Shown in pieces: positions 35,320 through 48,414 of a stretch of 64,000 nucleotides of DNA; positions within the stretch are counted from its first letter, which is position 1; every line of letters begins with the position of its first letter. This DNA is from Aptenodytes patagonicus (taxonomy: Eukaryota; Chordata; Aves; Sphenisciformes; Spheniscidae). The notes under the pieces are model-generated. The model saw only the letters and a list, made by a program, of their open reading frames with translations. It was not told where the DNA came from and ran no database searches. The stretch spans positions 127,966,294 to 128,030,293 of the forward strand of contig NC_134949.1 of the NCBI RefSeq assembly GCF_965638725.1, in the 5' to 3' direction. Position numbers and translations under genes: made by a program.

Positions 35320-36314
35320 CGGCTGGGCACAAGTGGTGTTCCCCAGGGCTCAGTACTGGGGCCAGTTCTGTTTAATATCTTTATCAATGATCTGGACGAG
35401 GGGATCGAGTGCACCCTCAGTAAATTTGCAGACAACACCAAGTTGGGCGGGAGTGTTGATCTGCTCGAGGGTAGGAAGGCTCTGCAGAGGGACCTGGACA
35501 GGCTGGATCGATGGGCCCAGGCCAACTGTATGAGGTTCAACAAGGCCAAGTGCCGGGTCCTGCACTTGGGTCACAACAACCCCATGCAGCGCTACAGGCT
35601 TGGGGAAAAGTGGCTGGAAAGCTGCCCAGCAGAAAAGGACCTGGGGGTGCTGGTCGACAGCCGGCTGAACATGAGCCGGCAGCGTGCCCAGGCAGCCAAG
35701 AAGGCCAATGGCGTCCTGGCCTGTATCAGAAATAGTGTGGCCAGCAGGAGTAGGGAAGTGATCGTCCCCCTGTACTCGGCACTGGTGAGGCCGCACCTCG
35801 AATACTGTGTTCAGTTTTGGGCCCCTCACTACAAGAAGGACGCTGAGGTGCTGGAGCGTGTCCAGAGAAGGGCAACGAGGCTGGTGAGGGGTCTGGAGAA
35901 GAAGTCCTATGAGGAGCGGCTGAGGGAACTGGGGTTGTTTAGCCTGGAGAGAAGGAGGCTGAGGGGAGACCTCATCGCTCTCTACAACTACCTGAAAGAA
36001 GATTGTAGCGAGGTGGGTGTCGGTCTCTTCTCCCAGGTAACCAGTGATAGGACAAGAGGAAACGGCCTCAAGTTGTGCCAGGGGAGGTTTAGATTGGACG
36101 TGAGGAAAAATTTCTTCACCAAAAGGGTTGTCAAGCATTGGAACAGGCTGCCCAGGGAAGTGGTTGAGTCCCCATCCCTGGAAGTATTTAAAAGACGTGT
36201 AGATGTGGTGCTTAGGGACATGGATTAGTGGTGGACTTGGCAGTGCTAGGTTAACGGTTGGACTTGATGATCTTAAAGGTCTTTTCCAACCTAAATGATT
36301 CTATGAATCTATAA
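35320..36314 (+). mobile_element. CR1 LINE, 5'-truncated, relatively young copy
   Basis: It starts abruptly inside the reverse-transcriptase region near CACAAGTGGTGTTCCCC. It runs through the whole 3' part of CR1 ORF2, its short 3' UTR (CTTAAAGGTCTTTTCCAACC) and the terminal ATTCTATGAATCTATA repeat. 5' truncation is the normal fate of CR1 insertions. The frame is unbroken, unlike the other CR1 copies here, so insertion was comparatively recent. Confidence 0.95.
35335..36228 (+). pseudogene. Open C-terminal part of CR1 ORF2 (reverse transcriptase fragment)
   Basis: An open frame of 297 codons ends at TAG 36226-36228. It opens with [20 protein letters not shown] (RT motif region), then [10 protein letters not shown], where the family catalytic pair is normally FADD. 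It continues with the thumb and C-terminal region ([53 protein letters not shown]). The endonuclease and the N-terminal RT are missing and the second Asp of the active-site motif is Asn, so it cannot be an active retrotransposon. Confidence 0.9.
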
Positions 36315-39300
36315 CTCTGTTACCAAACATCTGCCTTCCTTAGGTTTTCAGATTTTTCAGCTGAAAATCCCAGTCCACTTTTGCCCAACAATGTAAACTT
36401 TTAGCTGAAAAAAACACATATCCCCAGTACTATTTCTGGTTGTCAGTGGAAGGAGACTCCCTTTACTGTGTGGAGAGCTCAACCATTTTCAGCCTGTATC
36501 AGTCGCTGAGCAGGTATTGCTTCTCAAGGGGAACCTGAATTACAACAGTATCCAAACAAGGGTCTTATTTTATTTGTAATAAAGCTCAGCCTCCACTGTA
36601 CTGTACCCTTACTGCCACAGCACGTATGACCCTACGTTCCCCAAGGAGACTGCCTCAGCCCTGCAATGAGTGACATACCCAGGCAGGACCATCAGCTGTA
36701 CGCAGCACACCTAGAAGGGCCACCGCCAGCTGAGCAAGTGCAGGGATGGGAGGGAGCAGCCTGAGACCTGTCCCTGAGCTGTTTGGGCCTGGCGAGCTGA
36801 GTAAGGCTGTGCTCAGCAGAGTCTCTCTGAGGCAAGGCCAGGTCTGAAAGTGGACTGTGGTTATGGCTGACCATGGTTAGCTAACCACAGCGGGGAGATG
36901 AGTGTGCCTGAGGCTGCTGCAGGTGTTTTGTAAGCCCTGGAAGAAGTGAGCTTCCAGAAGAGCTTTCTGGTGGGAAGAGTCCTGTCCACAGGATGCCATT
37001 AGGAGAGAGTGCTTGCAATGTATGGTGTTGCATGTAGATGAAGAAAAGATAATCCTGAAATCAACAAATCTTGTAGCTCTATTAAGAAAAATGGACAATA
37101 AGCATTTGCTTAATGAGCAAAAGAGGGAGAAAGAGTGTTGGTCTTATCTCCTGATTGCGGTCGCTTCTAAATTTGATATTGGTTTCAGAAGTGCACCTAT
37201 TTGCTTTTTGGCTCTTTATTTTTTTTCTGAAGATGGAGGACAGCGGTGCCCAGCATATCTGAGCCTAGCGTAGCTGTTCCTTTCCTGCATGATACGGTGT
37301 ACAAACCTTGTAACACTTGCAATGACTCTGTATGCATCCAGGCGGTTCAACCCACCCTACCCTATACTGCTTTCAGTTGGTAAAACCAGGGCAGCAGGAG
37401 GCAAAAAAGGAAGCGCTGCTGAAGTTGCCTGCGACAAGAACAGGTGACTGTAATCTGGCTGTAATGAGTTATTTAACAGAGCTTACAGCTGCATGAGGTC
37501 TTTTGTAGATGGGAAGAACAGGCTTCTGGGTAGAAGTCAAATAAGTGCCTTTATGGAAGCCAGTCTTGAGAAGAGTAACGTCATGCTGAAGGTTGGTGAT
37601 GCTGTGTTAAGCTTCTCACTGAGCCTATTGATGCTCCAGGAGGTGTGGAAGCAGAGAGCTTCCTGGCCAGAAGACTGAAGCAGCTGTGCAGTGAGCAGTG
37701 GGGATGGTGGCAGCTGCTGCTGGGGTGGGTGAAGCAGAGCAAGTAGTATTCATCTGATCTACCCAGTAAGCTTTGCATGTGGAAGGTGCAGTTCTCTACC
37801 TTGGAAAAAAATGCGTGTTGGCACACAGCTTTCACTTGCAGTTGTAAGATTCAAATGTAAAGTGAGTTGAGTTTATTTTGTGGTTTTTTTTTTTTAATTG
37901 TGTGTTTTAAATATTGCCCAAATGTTTAAGACTATCAAGGTGAAGTTGAGTGTGCTAATTTAACCAATCTGTAAGATTCCTATAATGAGAAAACACTGCT
38001 GCTTCAGTATCCAAGGTGTGGTGCAGGGAAGCTCATAAAGACTAGGCTTTTTTGTTTCTCCCTCCTTTCCCCCCGGCAAAGATGATCTATGGTAATCGTC
38101 TTTGTTTATTAATTATATATTGCTTGTACCAGAGGAATCTGGGATGCCAGTAGGTGATCTAGAGTTTATGCCTTGTGGATAAAGGGCCTGGAAGTGGAAA
38201 GCTCTTGAGTGTGTCTCTCAAGTTCACTCTGGTGATGTTAGTGCAGTTCTGACAGTAGGCAAAATAGTTTAATAGTGGAAGTAATGGGTTAAGCAGAAAA
38301 ATATTCCAGCGTTAGAAACAAGGCAACAGGGACTTTCCTGGGTTTCTGAATACTTATGAGCTCAAACTGAAATGTGTTACTCTGGCAAGGTAGTGTTGTG
38401 TGATTCCTTACAGGCTCATGTCTCACCTACATGCAAAAGTATTGTGGGGAGGGTAGGGGGCTGTTTGCAATCCCAGTTGCTTGCTCAGAAACACTGAACA
38501 TGAATTCCCTTATTTTAGGGAGGAGGAAAAAAAAGAGTCAGAGGGTAGTCAGTTAGATGGCTCTGCATGCTTGCAGGTACACTCAGCTACCAAAAGAGCA
38601 CATCTTGAGTGGCAATAGACTTTTCACACTGCTCTGTGGAGACACATGAAAGATTTCCCTAAAAATGTCAGTTGTGCTTCCAGAAGAGAGAAGGAGACTA
38701 GTTTCAGATGAAGTGTAATCTCCTGAACCACCACAGTGCCTGGTAAATGCGAGGCACTTCTGGGTAAACAGAGGTGTCTTGACCACACACAGAAGTCTTA
38801 ATATTGCTGAATTTAAGCTTCAGATAAGGAAATTACAGGGAGTTGCCCCTGCAGCTTGTAGAATACTGCCTCACTGGCACATACTAGTCTCTCTCTTTCA
38901 TAGGGAAGAGCATATCTAATGTCAGAAACCCAACTCTGCTAGAACTTGGCAGAGCATGTGCAGAGGTTCAGAGAGACTGCTGCTGGGCTCCAGTCCTTTC
39001 ACTTTCCTGGTTATGCCTGTAGCAAGCCCAGCAACTTCATGAGTTTAAATACAAAAACAGATGCAAGGCAGTTGGGGGTTGTAAAGGATGAGATTCTAAG
39101 TCATCCTTAACATTACAGAAATGGTAGGGTATTTTTAAGGATGTGGGCAGGATGAACTTTAGGTAAAAATTTGTGGGCCTGAAACACCTTAACCTTGAAA
39201 CCACTTCTTTCAGATATAGAGGTTTATCTGAAGGTTATTACCTGTACTTGCAAACCTTGGACTGTGATGAAATATATTCAAAGCAAAGCATGTATTTGTT

Positions 39301-40051
39301 TTGTTTTGCTCCAAGAGTCTCAGTTTGTGTATTCACATATAAATACTTCCACAAACTCCTAGATGTGTATTATAGTATATTTACCTCTGCGTAGAGATGC
39401 AAACAGTAAGCAGGTAACCATCCAGAGAGCAGTCTCCCTAATAAAGTGAGAGAGAGAAAAATGCCAAATGCTTTGTTAGAATGCTAGAGCAGAGATCAAA
39501 GACCTTTTCTTTGGGCGTAATTTATGCCCTGTTTCACAACTCCCTCATCTGTGAAGAGAATTTGGTTATGAAGCTGGATGGGTTAGAAACCCTGTCTTGT
39601 TTTGTCATCTAGTCTTGGTGTGGGTTTTATCTCCTGGCTGTAGATCTGAGGTTTCTCAGTGGTTGTAATGGGATGGGGCTTCAGTTGCAAACACCAGACT
39701 CATACTTCCCGCTTGCATTCTCATGTGGATAAAGTTAATTATGTATACATAGTCATAGTTTGCTTTTGAGATTATTTTCTATTGGTAATTAAATGAAATT
39801 CCCTCTGACCCCAAACTTCAGCTGCTTCGTAGCACAAGAAAACCATAGCTTACCATTTCATTTTTGTGCCTTCCTAGCCCTTAGGAATCCCTCCCTGTTG
39901 CGAGCTTCACCAGGCACTCTAGGTGCTACTTCTGTCTCTGAAAAAGTAAAAGAGTGAAAGGATCTTAATTTTTGTTGCCATAAGCATTTCTCCAGAAGGG
40001 GATAGGTTATTTACTAGTACTTCATTCGCTGTGGTTCAGTCTGTTTTCTTT

Positions 40052-40131
40052 CACTCTGTGTATTTAATACAGAGAGTGTATATAACAGTCTGTATTTACC
40101 CTCTGAATACACTTCTACAATACACAGAGTG
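40052..40131. repeat. 13-bp inverted repeat with internal related copies
   Basis: CACTCTGTGTATT at 40052-40064 is exactly complementary to AATACACAGAGTG at 40119-40131. The spacer holds further related strings (AATACAGAGAGTGTAT, CTGTATTTACCCTCTGAATACAC), so the block is a mixture of direct and inverted copies of one motif. Confidence 0.7.
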
Positions 40132-43100
40132 TATTTATTTTCATGTGTAGGATGGGTGTGAGTCACAAGCCGTGCACTGACTAGCCCTGAGCTTTCAACC
40201 CAGTGAAGGGATTCTTGTTCTATAGCCAGCTGAGATCAAAGGAGGTGGTGAAACCTAATGGGTATTGTATTTATCAAGAGGTGTAGACACCATCCTTCAG
40301 GCTACCAAATACCACCCAAGCTGTATATCTACTGACAAAATACAGACATGGCTAATAAGTCTATAAGGAAAATGCTGCTTAAAAGAGCTGCTTCTTTGAG
40401 GAGGCTGTTAAGTCATGTAATTTCTCAAAGTGGGGGGAGGGGAACCAACCCAGAGCAGGGTGGGGGTCCCCATCCTCATAGCATCTCGTAGCTTAAGGAG
40501 TACAAATATCTGAGTGATCGTTCCTCCCCGGTGTGCTCCAGAGATAATGCTGATGGTGGAAGTAGTGGTTTAGCCAAGGTCCTCTTCCCGCTGAGGCAGC
40601 TCTGTCTGGGGAAGGGGCTGGTGCTGTTCTCCTGCTTATTGATCCTGGTGCAATGGTGCTTCCTGGGGTGAGCAAGACCTGAGAGCTGGATTTCTGTGTT
40701 TCTCCCTCTATCCTCATGGCCAAGCCCTGCTTATGCTTAATTTACCAGCCCCTTCCTGATACTCAGTGCAAGCCATCTGCCATCTTTGGCTTCTTTGACA
40801 TTAAAACCAGTGTGTCCTGCATGTTTTTGATGAACTTCTGTGGCTGCCTCCCTCCCCATTGTAATGGTTATTGTTTCAAGCAAGGGTATAAATTTATGCA
40901 AAGTGAGCTTATTCCATATGTGTTTCCTTCCTGCCTGCCTTTTGTAAATGAAACTGGGGCACTGATGGCCACTCTTATCTGCCTGACTAGTTCTCCATAG
41001 TGCCTCATGGAGTTTATCCTCCCTCTCAGCTTTGTACAGGTGTTCTGCTCCACATAAGGCTGCTCTGCAAAAATACCAGGAGCAAACTTATCCTGCACTC
41101 TGGCCTGGCACTGGGGCAAGAGCGAGGTGGATCTGGAGGAACCAGGGCTCCACACCAACTTGCTGTTAGGCAGCAGCAAGGTCTCTTGCCAGGCTGAAGG
41201 AGGGCAGCCTGGCAGCTGGTGCTCTGTAGAGGTACTGTGGCTCTGCCCACTCTCTCTGGAGGTAAAGGGGGTCCTTATGATATTTCCCTATGCAGAAAGA
41301 ACTAAAAATTTGGTAGGTGTGGCCAGCTAACAGGTCTGCGTAAAGGCGTAATAGCAGCGGACAGCAATGACCCAAAAGTCAGAGCTCCTAGGAATGATGT
41401 CCTTCTGAAGGACGTTACAGTCATTTTTGTAACAGTTTTGATTCTGATTCAAGAACCACATGAAGGTTGTTGTTCCAGCCCAGCCAGCTTGTTTGCGTTT
41501 CTGGCTTTGGCTGGCTTACTCCCAGAGTCCCTGTGGGCTTTCTGGTTCTCACAAACGCCTGTACAGAAGTCTTGGACTTGGGGGGAAGTGGGATCAGACC
41601 TGAAATACCAAATTGCATCCGAATTGCATGTGAATGTTGAGCTCTCTTGCCATCAGTGTGCTTTTTGTTACTTCCCTACCGAAGTTTAAGCTTGTGCATA
41701 AAGAAACAGTAAGGCAGGTCTTGTTTTAGGAAGCAGTATCTAACAGCAGGAATGCTTCAGACTGGTCTAGCTGGAGAACCTGACCCTTAATTTAGCTTAA
41801 TCCAGTGCTGTTTAGTTGAAATAACATTTCTTTCTGGATTGAGCTGACTCTGCTTGGAACAAAAATGTTTACACTGAGCCTCCAGAAGGATTGTTCTTAG
41901 TACACTAAAGGGGAGATCTGTTCCCATCTCTGCAGTTCAGCTGGTATAAGATGTTTCAGTCACCACATGGATCAGCATTTAAAATAATTACTTTCTATTT
42001 GATATTTCACATTTTTTTTTCTTATTTTTAAGTGCTGGTTTGAATGAAATGGAAGTTTAGAAAACCAACAAATATTTTTTTCCTTGTAACTTTTTTCAAA
42101 TTTAGAAGTTGATCCATTTACTGTTCATTTTAATCTGACAAAGGAATTAGTTAGGACTGAAAAATATTTCAGAGGTTAAAACAATTAACTGAGTAAGGCT
42201 TTGCAATGAAGAATCACTTCCTGAAGAATTAAAATACTAATTAATAACTTTAACACACTAACCTTCCTGAAATAACTAAGGCATGTGACGTAATTAAAGC
42301 ATATGGTTGAATTGCAAAACTCTGAACTTCTTGGCAATGTTGGATGACACCAACTTTTGCATCATGTGTGTGAGGCCATTTACTGAACACGTTAGTTCAG
42401 CCGGCAATAAAATTAAATTAATCAAGTAGGCAAGTAACCAAATGTTCCCAGTGCCTGTAGAATAACAGGACTTTGTCCCAAAGTAAATTGTCTCAAGTTG
42501 TCTCTTTCCAGTGCAGGAGGGGTGAGGGGGAGAAAAGGTCTAAATGCTACTGTTGAAGGCTTTATGCTTTTGGAGCACTAAAACTCTCACTTTAAAATAA
42601 GTTAAGAAAATGGTATCTTCCTTAAGTGCTCTGTTAACCCTGGAAATAGTGTTGCTGCAGTATATTAAGGACATTGCCCTGTGAATAGCTCTGCTGGTCA
42701 GGACAGCTGGGGTGGCAGGAGGGGAAAATGCTGTGGGTAGAGATGCTGTGCATGAGCCAGGGGCCCATGTTGTACGCAGATTTTTTTTTTTTTTTTCTAT
42801 TGCCATAAACCTTGCTCTGAATTCTGTGGGTAGCTGTTTGATCATCAGGGATGGCACAGCTGGAGTGTGACCCACCTGTGGTCATACAGCAGGGCAGCAG
42901 TTCTGGTGGCTGAGCAGCCAGGTTGTGGTACCAGAAAAACCAGCTGGTTTCATTGATCAGTCGAGCAATGGCTTGTGGCCACGGTGCACCTGTATACTTT
43001 CACTGCAAAGAATGATCAGTTTGGGATCTAGACCAGAAAGGACTTGGGAATGGAAAATCTAGAGAAGGATCCTGAGAGGCTGTTATGGGATGATGGGCTG

Positions 43101-46100
43101 AAGAAAGGTGCTGGCTAGGGCAGGGGGGGAGATGCTTAGCTGGAACCCTTTTGACACAGAGGAGGTACCTCTGTGTGGTGACCACCAAGTGTGACACTGA
43201 TTTAAAAGTCATTGTGAACTAAATGGACATGACAATTTGGATGTTATATTGAAGGGATTGATTTGCTTGCCAGCTCTTCCGCGTCATTTGCCAACCTCCA
43301 GTACTGGCTGAGTAACATAGGTAATGCAGCTGGGCACTGAATGAATGGTAATACAAGTTGGAACATGCACCAGCTGGAGAAGACACCAGTAATTCTGAAA
43401 GGATTAGCCAAAATCACCTAGCAGATGAATGAAGGCCACTGCCAAGAAGGAAACTGCTTGTTCCGCACCTGGCAAAGCTTTGTAGCTTAGTCACTGATAG
43501 TTGCTTCAAGTGTTTCTGCTTCCCCCCCCCCCCATGCCTTTGGCTTTTGAGAACAGATTTGTGCAAGCTGACTGTTCTTACTGATGCTTGTAAGAGGATG
43601 GGGGGGACCTTTCTCCCCAACTTCGTGAAATCCTGAGAGTACCCTGAGCAGAGAAATGTCACCTTACTATTCCTTATACACAATAAGGCAATTTTCTGTC
43701 ATTTCTTTAAATGCTCTCTGCTCATGTAGCCATGCAGACCTTTTGCCTTTAGGTAAAAGCTAACAGCTGGTAGAAAGCTAATGAGTGAGCTTGCAAGTGA
43801 AAATTATGGTCTGGCTTCTTAGAGAAAGTTCTTATGATGCAACAGTCTGTACCGAAACTGGGTGATTACTTCTGATCTTATCTGAAAGCAACCTGTAAAC
43901 AAAATGAGGCATCATTTAGAGACCTGTCCTATAATTAGTTCAAGGAAAGATATTTAAGGGATCTCAGTGAGGGACATGCTGGCATGTACCCAAAAATGAC
44001 AGTGGCTTTCTCTTTTAGGGTTTTAGATTTTGAAATAAATTACCCTAATTTGAAAGCCATTTTCTGGGGACTGGTGAGCAGTGGCAGGTAGTGTTTCCAT
44101 AGCTAACTGCTGTGTGATTCACCCTCTCAGCTCAAGGCAGTGCGAAGAAGTGCCCTTTGCCTCCTGGGGGACTGTCTGGGGCTTCAGGCTGCAAAATGTG
44201 CTGTGGTGGCAGCCGAGTCTTGGATTGGGATCCTTATCTTCAGGTGCACTGTAGCAAACTGCATGCACTTGTGAGGGTGGCTGGCCTGGTTTTCCTGTTT
44301 GTTTTAGCAAAGTTTATAGCTATTTAAATCTCTTTGAACTTGTCCTTATCTGCTGTGCACTGGAGAGTTGTATACTCTGTCTGTGCTCTCTCTCTTCCCT
44401 CCCTGTGCTCCAGTCACACCACCTATGCTGTGGAGGTGGTGTGTGGTGGGTGGAGTGCTGGCTTCGGGCTTGCTTATGTTTCCCCGTGCTGCTGGAATTT
44501 CCCATTGCCTATTTAAGGCTTATCGTGGGCCACAGTCAGGCTCTGGGGACTGAAAGATTGTTATCAAATGCATATCTAATCTGAAAAGTTATTCCTTCTC
44601 AGGAATAAAGAATGAATGAGTGATGGTACATGACTTGCTCCCAGTGGAAAGCTGTACCCCACACAGAGTACTGCAGCAGGAACTTACACACCTTCCCCTG
44701 GCTTTGAATAAATAATTTTGGTAAGGAGGAATTTATCCACACACATAGAAATAAAACATTGGGGGGAAACAGAAACTACAGTTTATATCTGACCAGAGTT
44801 TCCAGGATTCAAACACACAAGCATCTTCCCAAAGGTTTGGAGGAAAACAGCAAAACTCTGGATGGGTCTGGCCAAAAAGGGAGTGTGTATGAGCTAGCAC
44901 ACTTGATAAATTGGAATGCTCAGGAAATTAGACTTTATTCTTGATTTCAGAATAACCTTTCTAAATAGCTCTCAGACTAAACTAAGTTGTTTGTGGCTTT
45001 GCAAAATGGGAAGGGTTTGGGTGGCTCAGGGGACTGATGCTAAATGTGGCACGTTTCATTTCAAGTTTCGGAAGGAAGGATGCACGCTCTTGTATGCAAG
45101 TGGGCAGAATTCAACACTGATCAAATGATGCTGCAGTCTTGTGGGTATTTAGTGGTTTCATGTTATGTTTGGTCTGACTGAATTCTCAGGCAGTCAAGAT
45201 CCACGTCATCCATATTTCCAACTGTCATTTCTGAGGAATTTCATATCTGTCATCTGCTTGATTCCCTTGGGTGAAGGTCAATCCAGGGACTAGAAGGATG
45301 TCTGTACACAGATCTCAGAGGCACCTTGTGTCACTGCTGCCTGTGGGGTCTGTGTTAGGCAGTTTTGCATAGCAACTATCTGTAACTTTCAGTAGCGGAC
45401 TCTCATCCCATTCTCTTAAAACATGCTTTATCCTCTATGTAACATAACTTTTGCGCTAGATTTAGCAGTTAGGTTTTCGAGAGAATGCCGCTGCTGTATA
45501 GAATGGCAGGGCAGTGCCTCTCATTTGCTTTCTTTCTGTTGGAAAGACTCTTGACTTAGGGAGCAATCTCTGCCCTCTGGATCCCTAGCAAGTGTTCCCA
45601 GCCCCACCTATCCCTGTCTTGCATATCATAAGTCCTCCTGGGTTTCTGAGTGCTGCAGATTTGACGCTGTCTGGGTGGAAGCTCAGGAAGCACAGCCTAA
45701 GCAGCATATGGTGTATCCCACCCTTTGCCTGGCCTTGTGCTTACTGGGTGAGGCTTATTTCCTGTGACTAGTGGTGTGCGGTGGTCTCATGCCCTTTTAT
45801 GAAACTTCTGAAGAGAAACCAAAAAGTCATTGTTCCTTTTTATAATGCCTTTCTGATAGCTCCCCCCAAAGTTCCTCTTTTTCTCAATTCCTTTTACTCT
45901 TCTGAGAGTTTCCACTGCTCTTTATCTTGCCAGTTCCAACAAAATGTTTTTTCTCTTTTGATAAATAAATTCTTCTCAAGAATAAAGAGCTGTTCTTTCA
46001 AGAGATTGTCATTACATGAAAAAGGCATAGGTGTGCGTGGGGGTTTTGTTTTCCCTTTAAGAAAACCATAGCCTTAAAGAAGTAGCTCACAAATGACAAT

Positions 46101-48391
46101 GCAGAAAGAGGCAAGGGTTCCTTCAGCTGAATCAATATTGTGTATTTTTTTCTGACTTTGGGGGCAGTTCCTGTCTGAATATCTGCTTCTAATACTCTCT
46201 GGATGATGTTTTGTTTTACTGTTGTTTAACCTCTGAAGATAAAGGTATTGTAGAGTAAAACATTAACGTGGAAATAAGGACTTTAATTTTTCCTTCTTTA
46301 CTGTGGGTTTTTTCCTCTGGCATCTGCTCAAACTGACCCTTAAATCAGTGGCACTACCTGATTCTGGAGCACTCTATTCAACAAGCAAACGGCTAAACTG
46401 ATGCTTAGACTCACTTATGTGAGGAGTCCTGGAGACATTATTCGGTTAACTGATGTCAGTAAAAATGTTTGTTGGATTAATACAACGCTGACCAATACTA
46501 ATATTTCTGAAATGGATGATCTGAAGCTAGTTGTGACAATGAGACCTGGCTTTGAAGAGAGAGATGATCCAGTTTGGGTTACTAGTACCACTTTGAAGTA
46601 GAGAGCTCAACTTCTGTGAAAGTGGCTTTCAGTGGGTGCCTACTTATTGCCATAGCCTCGAAAAAACTTAGTTAGCCCTCTTACTGCCTGTGAGTGTGTG
46701 TGAGGTTCTTGCTGGCCATAAGCTGAGGAGAAACTTTTGTAGGCTGTGTTGGGGTAGGAGAGAAGACGGGTGAAATAGTTATCTCGCTGCCCTTCCTCTG
46801 GCCCTCTTGATTACCTAAACATTTTTTTTCTTTAGCTAGTATGTCAAGTGATATGAATCCCTGTATATAGCTCCTCGTAAACTAGATACAGGCAAGAAGA
46901 ACCAAAATGGATTTAAATACATGGGAAGTTCTTGCATATTATGGGTGTGGTTGACAGGAATTTCTCCTTGCTCTTCTATGTCTGTCTCATGGCCTTTCCC
47001 TCCCGCTGTAGTTATGATTTGCTTTAAAGGGTTTTGTGCCATCTGGATTAGAGATTCCCTATGTGAAATAATTCTTTCTCATTGAAGGACTGGATCGTCT
47101 AATGCTGTTGTTTAATCTGTTACTTGTCGAAACATCCCTACACTGAAATGTCTCCGCCTAGATTAAATTTCTGCAAAGAGTTAGCAGCTCTATCGTTCAG
47201 TGGGCTAAGCTCAACTTGCATCTACATTGGAAATCTCATGATTATTTGAACTCTTCCTTTGTTGCTAAGCCCCTGCAGAGGGACAAGGACTCCCCGGTAC
47301 ATGCACAGCTACCCATGTACAGAGCTGGTTCAGGCTTCTTGGAAAAGCAGGCTAAAGAGGGTATTGCTGCTAGAAATCATGGAAAGGACAGAGCAGGGCT
47401 AGTGGTTGGCAAAGAGACAGGTGACACGGGGTGCTGCCTCCTGCTATGGAGGGATGGGCATCACAGGAGCAGCAGATGCTTTGTGCTTCCCACCTCCGGA
47501 CAGCCACCAGCCCTCTGGTTCAGCAGGGCTCTTGGTGATTTAAAAGAAGAGCGTGTTTTGCCTGTGTCTCAAGCTGGGCCTGCTGTCCTGCAAACGCTGA
47601 AGCAGGTGTGTGGTCTGACCTTAGCTCTCTGCCTAGCACCTAGGTTATCTCAGGAGTCTTTGATTTCTTCCACTGCTTACAGCTGATAAGTCTCTAAAAG
47701 CTCATGAATGTGATTCCTTTTATCTTTGTTCTCTATCCCATCTGTACAGTGTCTTGACAGAGTGCAGCTGAAGGGCCATAAAACTTAGGGAGGATATAAC
47801 TCAACAATAATTGAGTTACTGAACACAAAGTAAGAATAGTATTGAGCTATTTATATTGTAAAGCTCCAATGCAAAAAAATCTTTTTTTTAAACTGACAAA
47901 CTGTCATCATTTAGTGTATATAAAAAAAAATACATAAATGTTTTGTGGTGATGGCTTTAGCTGTGTTTTGCTCAATATATTATCCATTTTACAAGTGTGG
48001 TTTTTCTCTTCAGTCAGCAGTTATCTTTCACACCAAGCCAGGATTATAAAACCCCCTTGGTAAATGTCATCAGTCCAAAGAAGGAAAGAGGAAAACTTCC
48101 CTCCCTTTGAACTTTCAAATTCGTATAGTGGATAAAGCCTGATCACAAGGGAGAAGGAGAAAGGGAAATTCTGGGGGACTTTCCTAGGAAGCAGAAGGGA
48201 AACTATTTCAGGCTCAAGAGACTGCTTTGAGCTGATGGGATAGTCAATAAAATGTCTTTATTACTTTTGTTCAATGCCTTGTCTAGGAGGAAGTATAACA
48301 CCCTAATGCCAGAGAATTTCTATTCTCCAAAATTACTTTCCAGTTCAATGCTGTGAGAGCAGGGAAAATCCCGGCCTGCAGATGCTTATTT

Positions 48392-48414
48392 TTGCTGGCA
48401 ACAGTTGCCAGCAA
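48392..48414. repeat. Perfect 11-bp palindrome with one central base
   Basis: TTGCTGGCAAC at 48392-48402 is followed by a single A at 48403 and its exact reverse complement at 48404-48414. It would form a 23-nt dyad suited to a dimeric DNA-binding protein, or a tight hairpin. No gene is known nearby. Confidence 0.75.

Noticed and set aside
35350-36138. 262-codon minus-strand open frame
   Set aside because: It is the antisense shadow of the CR1 reverse-transcriptase frame.
46401-46601. 66-codon frame starting at ATG with protein-like composition
   Set aside because: It is too short, resembles no known family, and has no supporting splice sites. It would need codon-level conservation to be taken seriously.
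47216-47686. 156-codon open frame
   Set aside because: It starts at TTG, has no recognisable domain or splice context, and sits in locally GC-richer DNA where long chance frames are expected.
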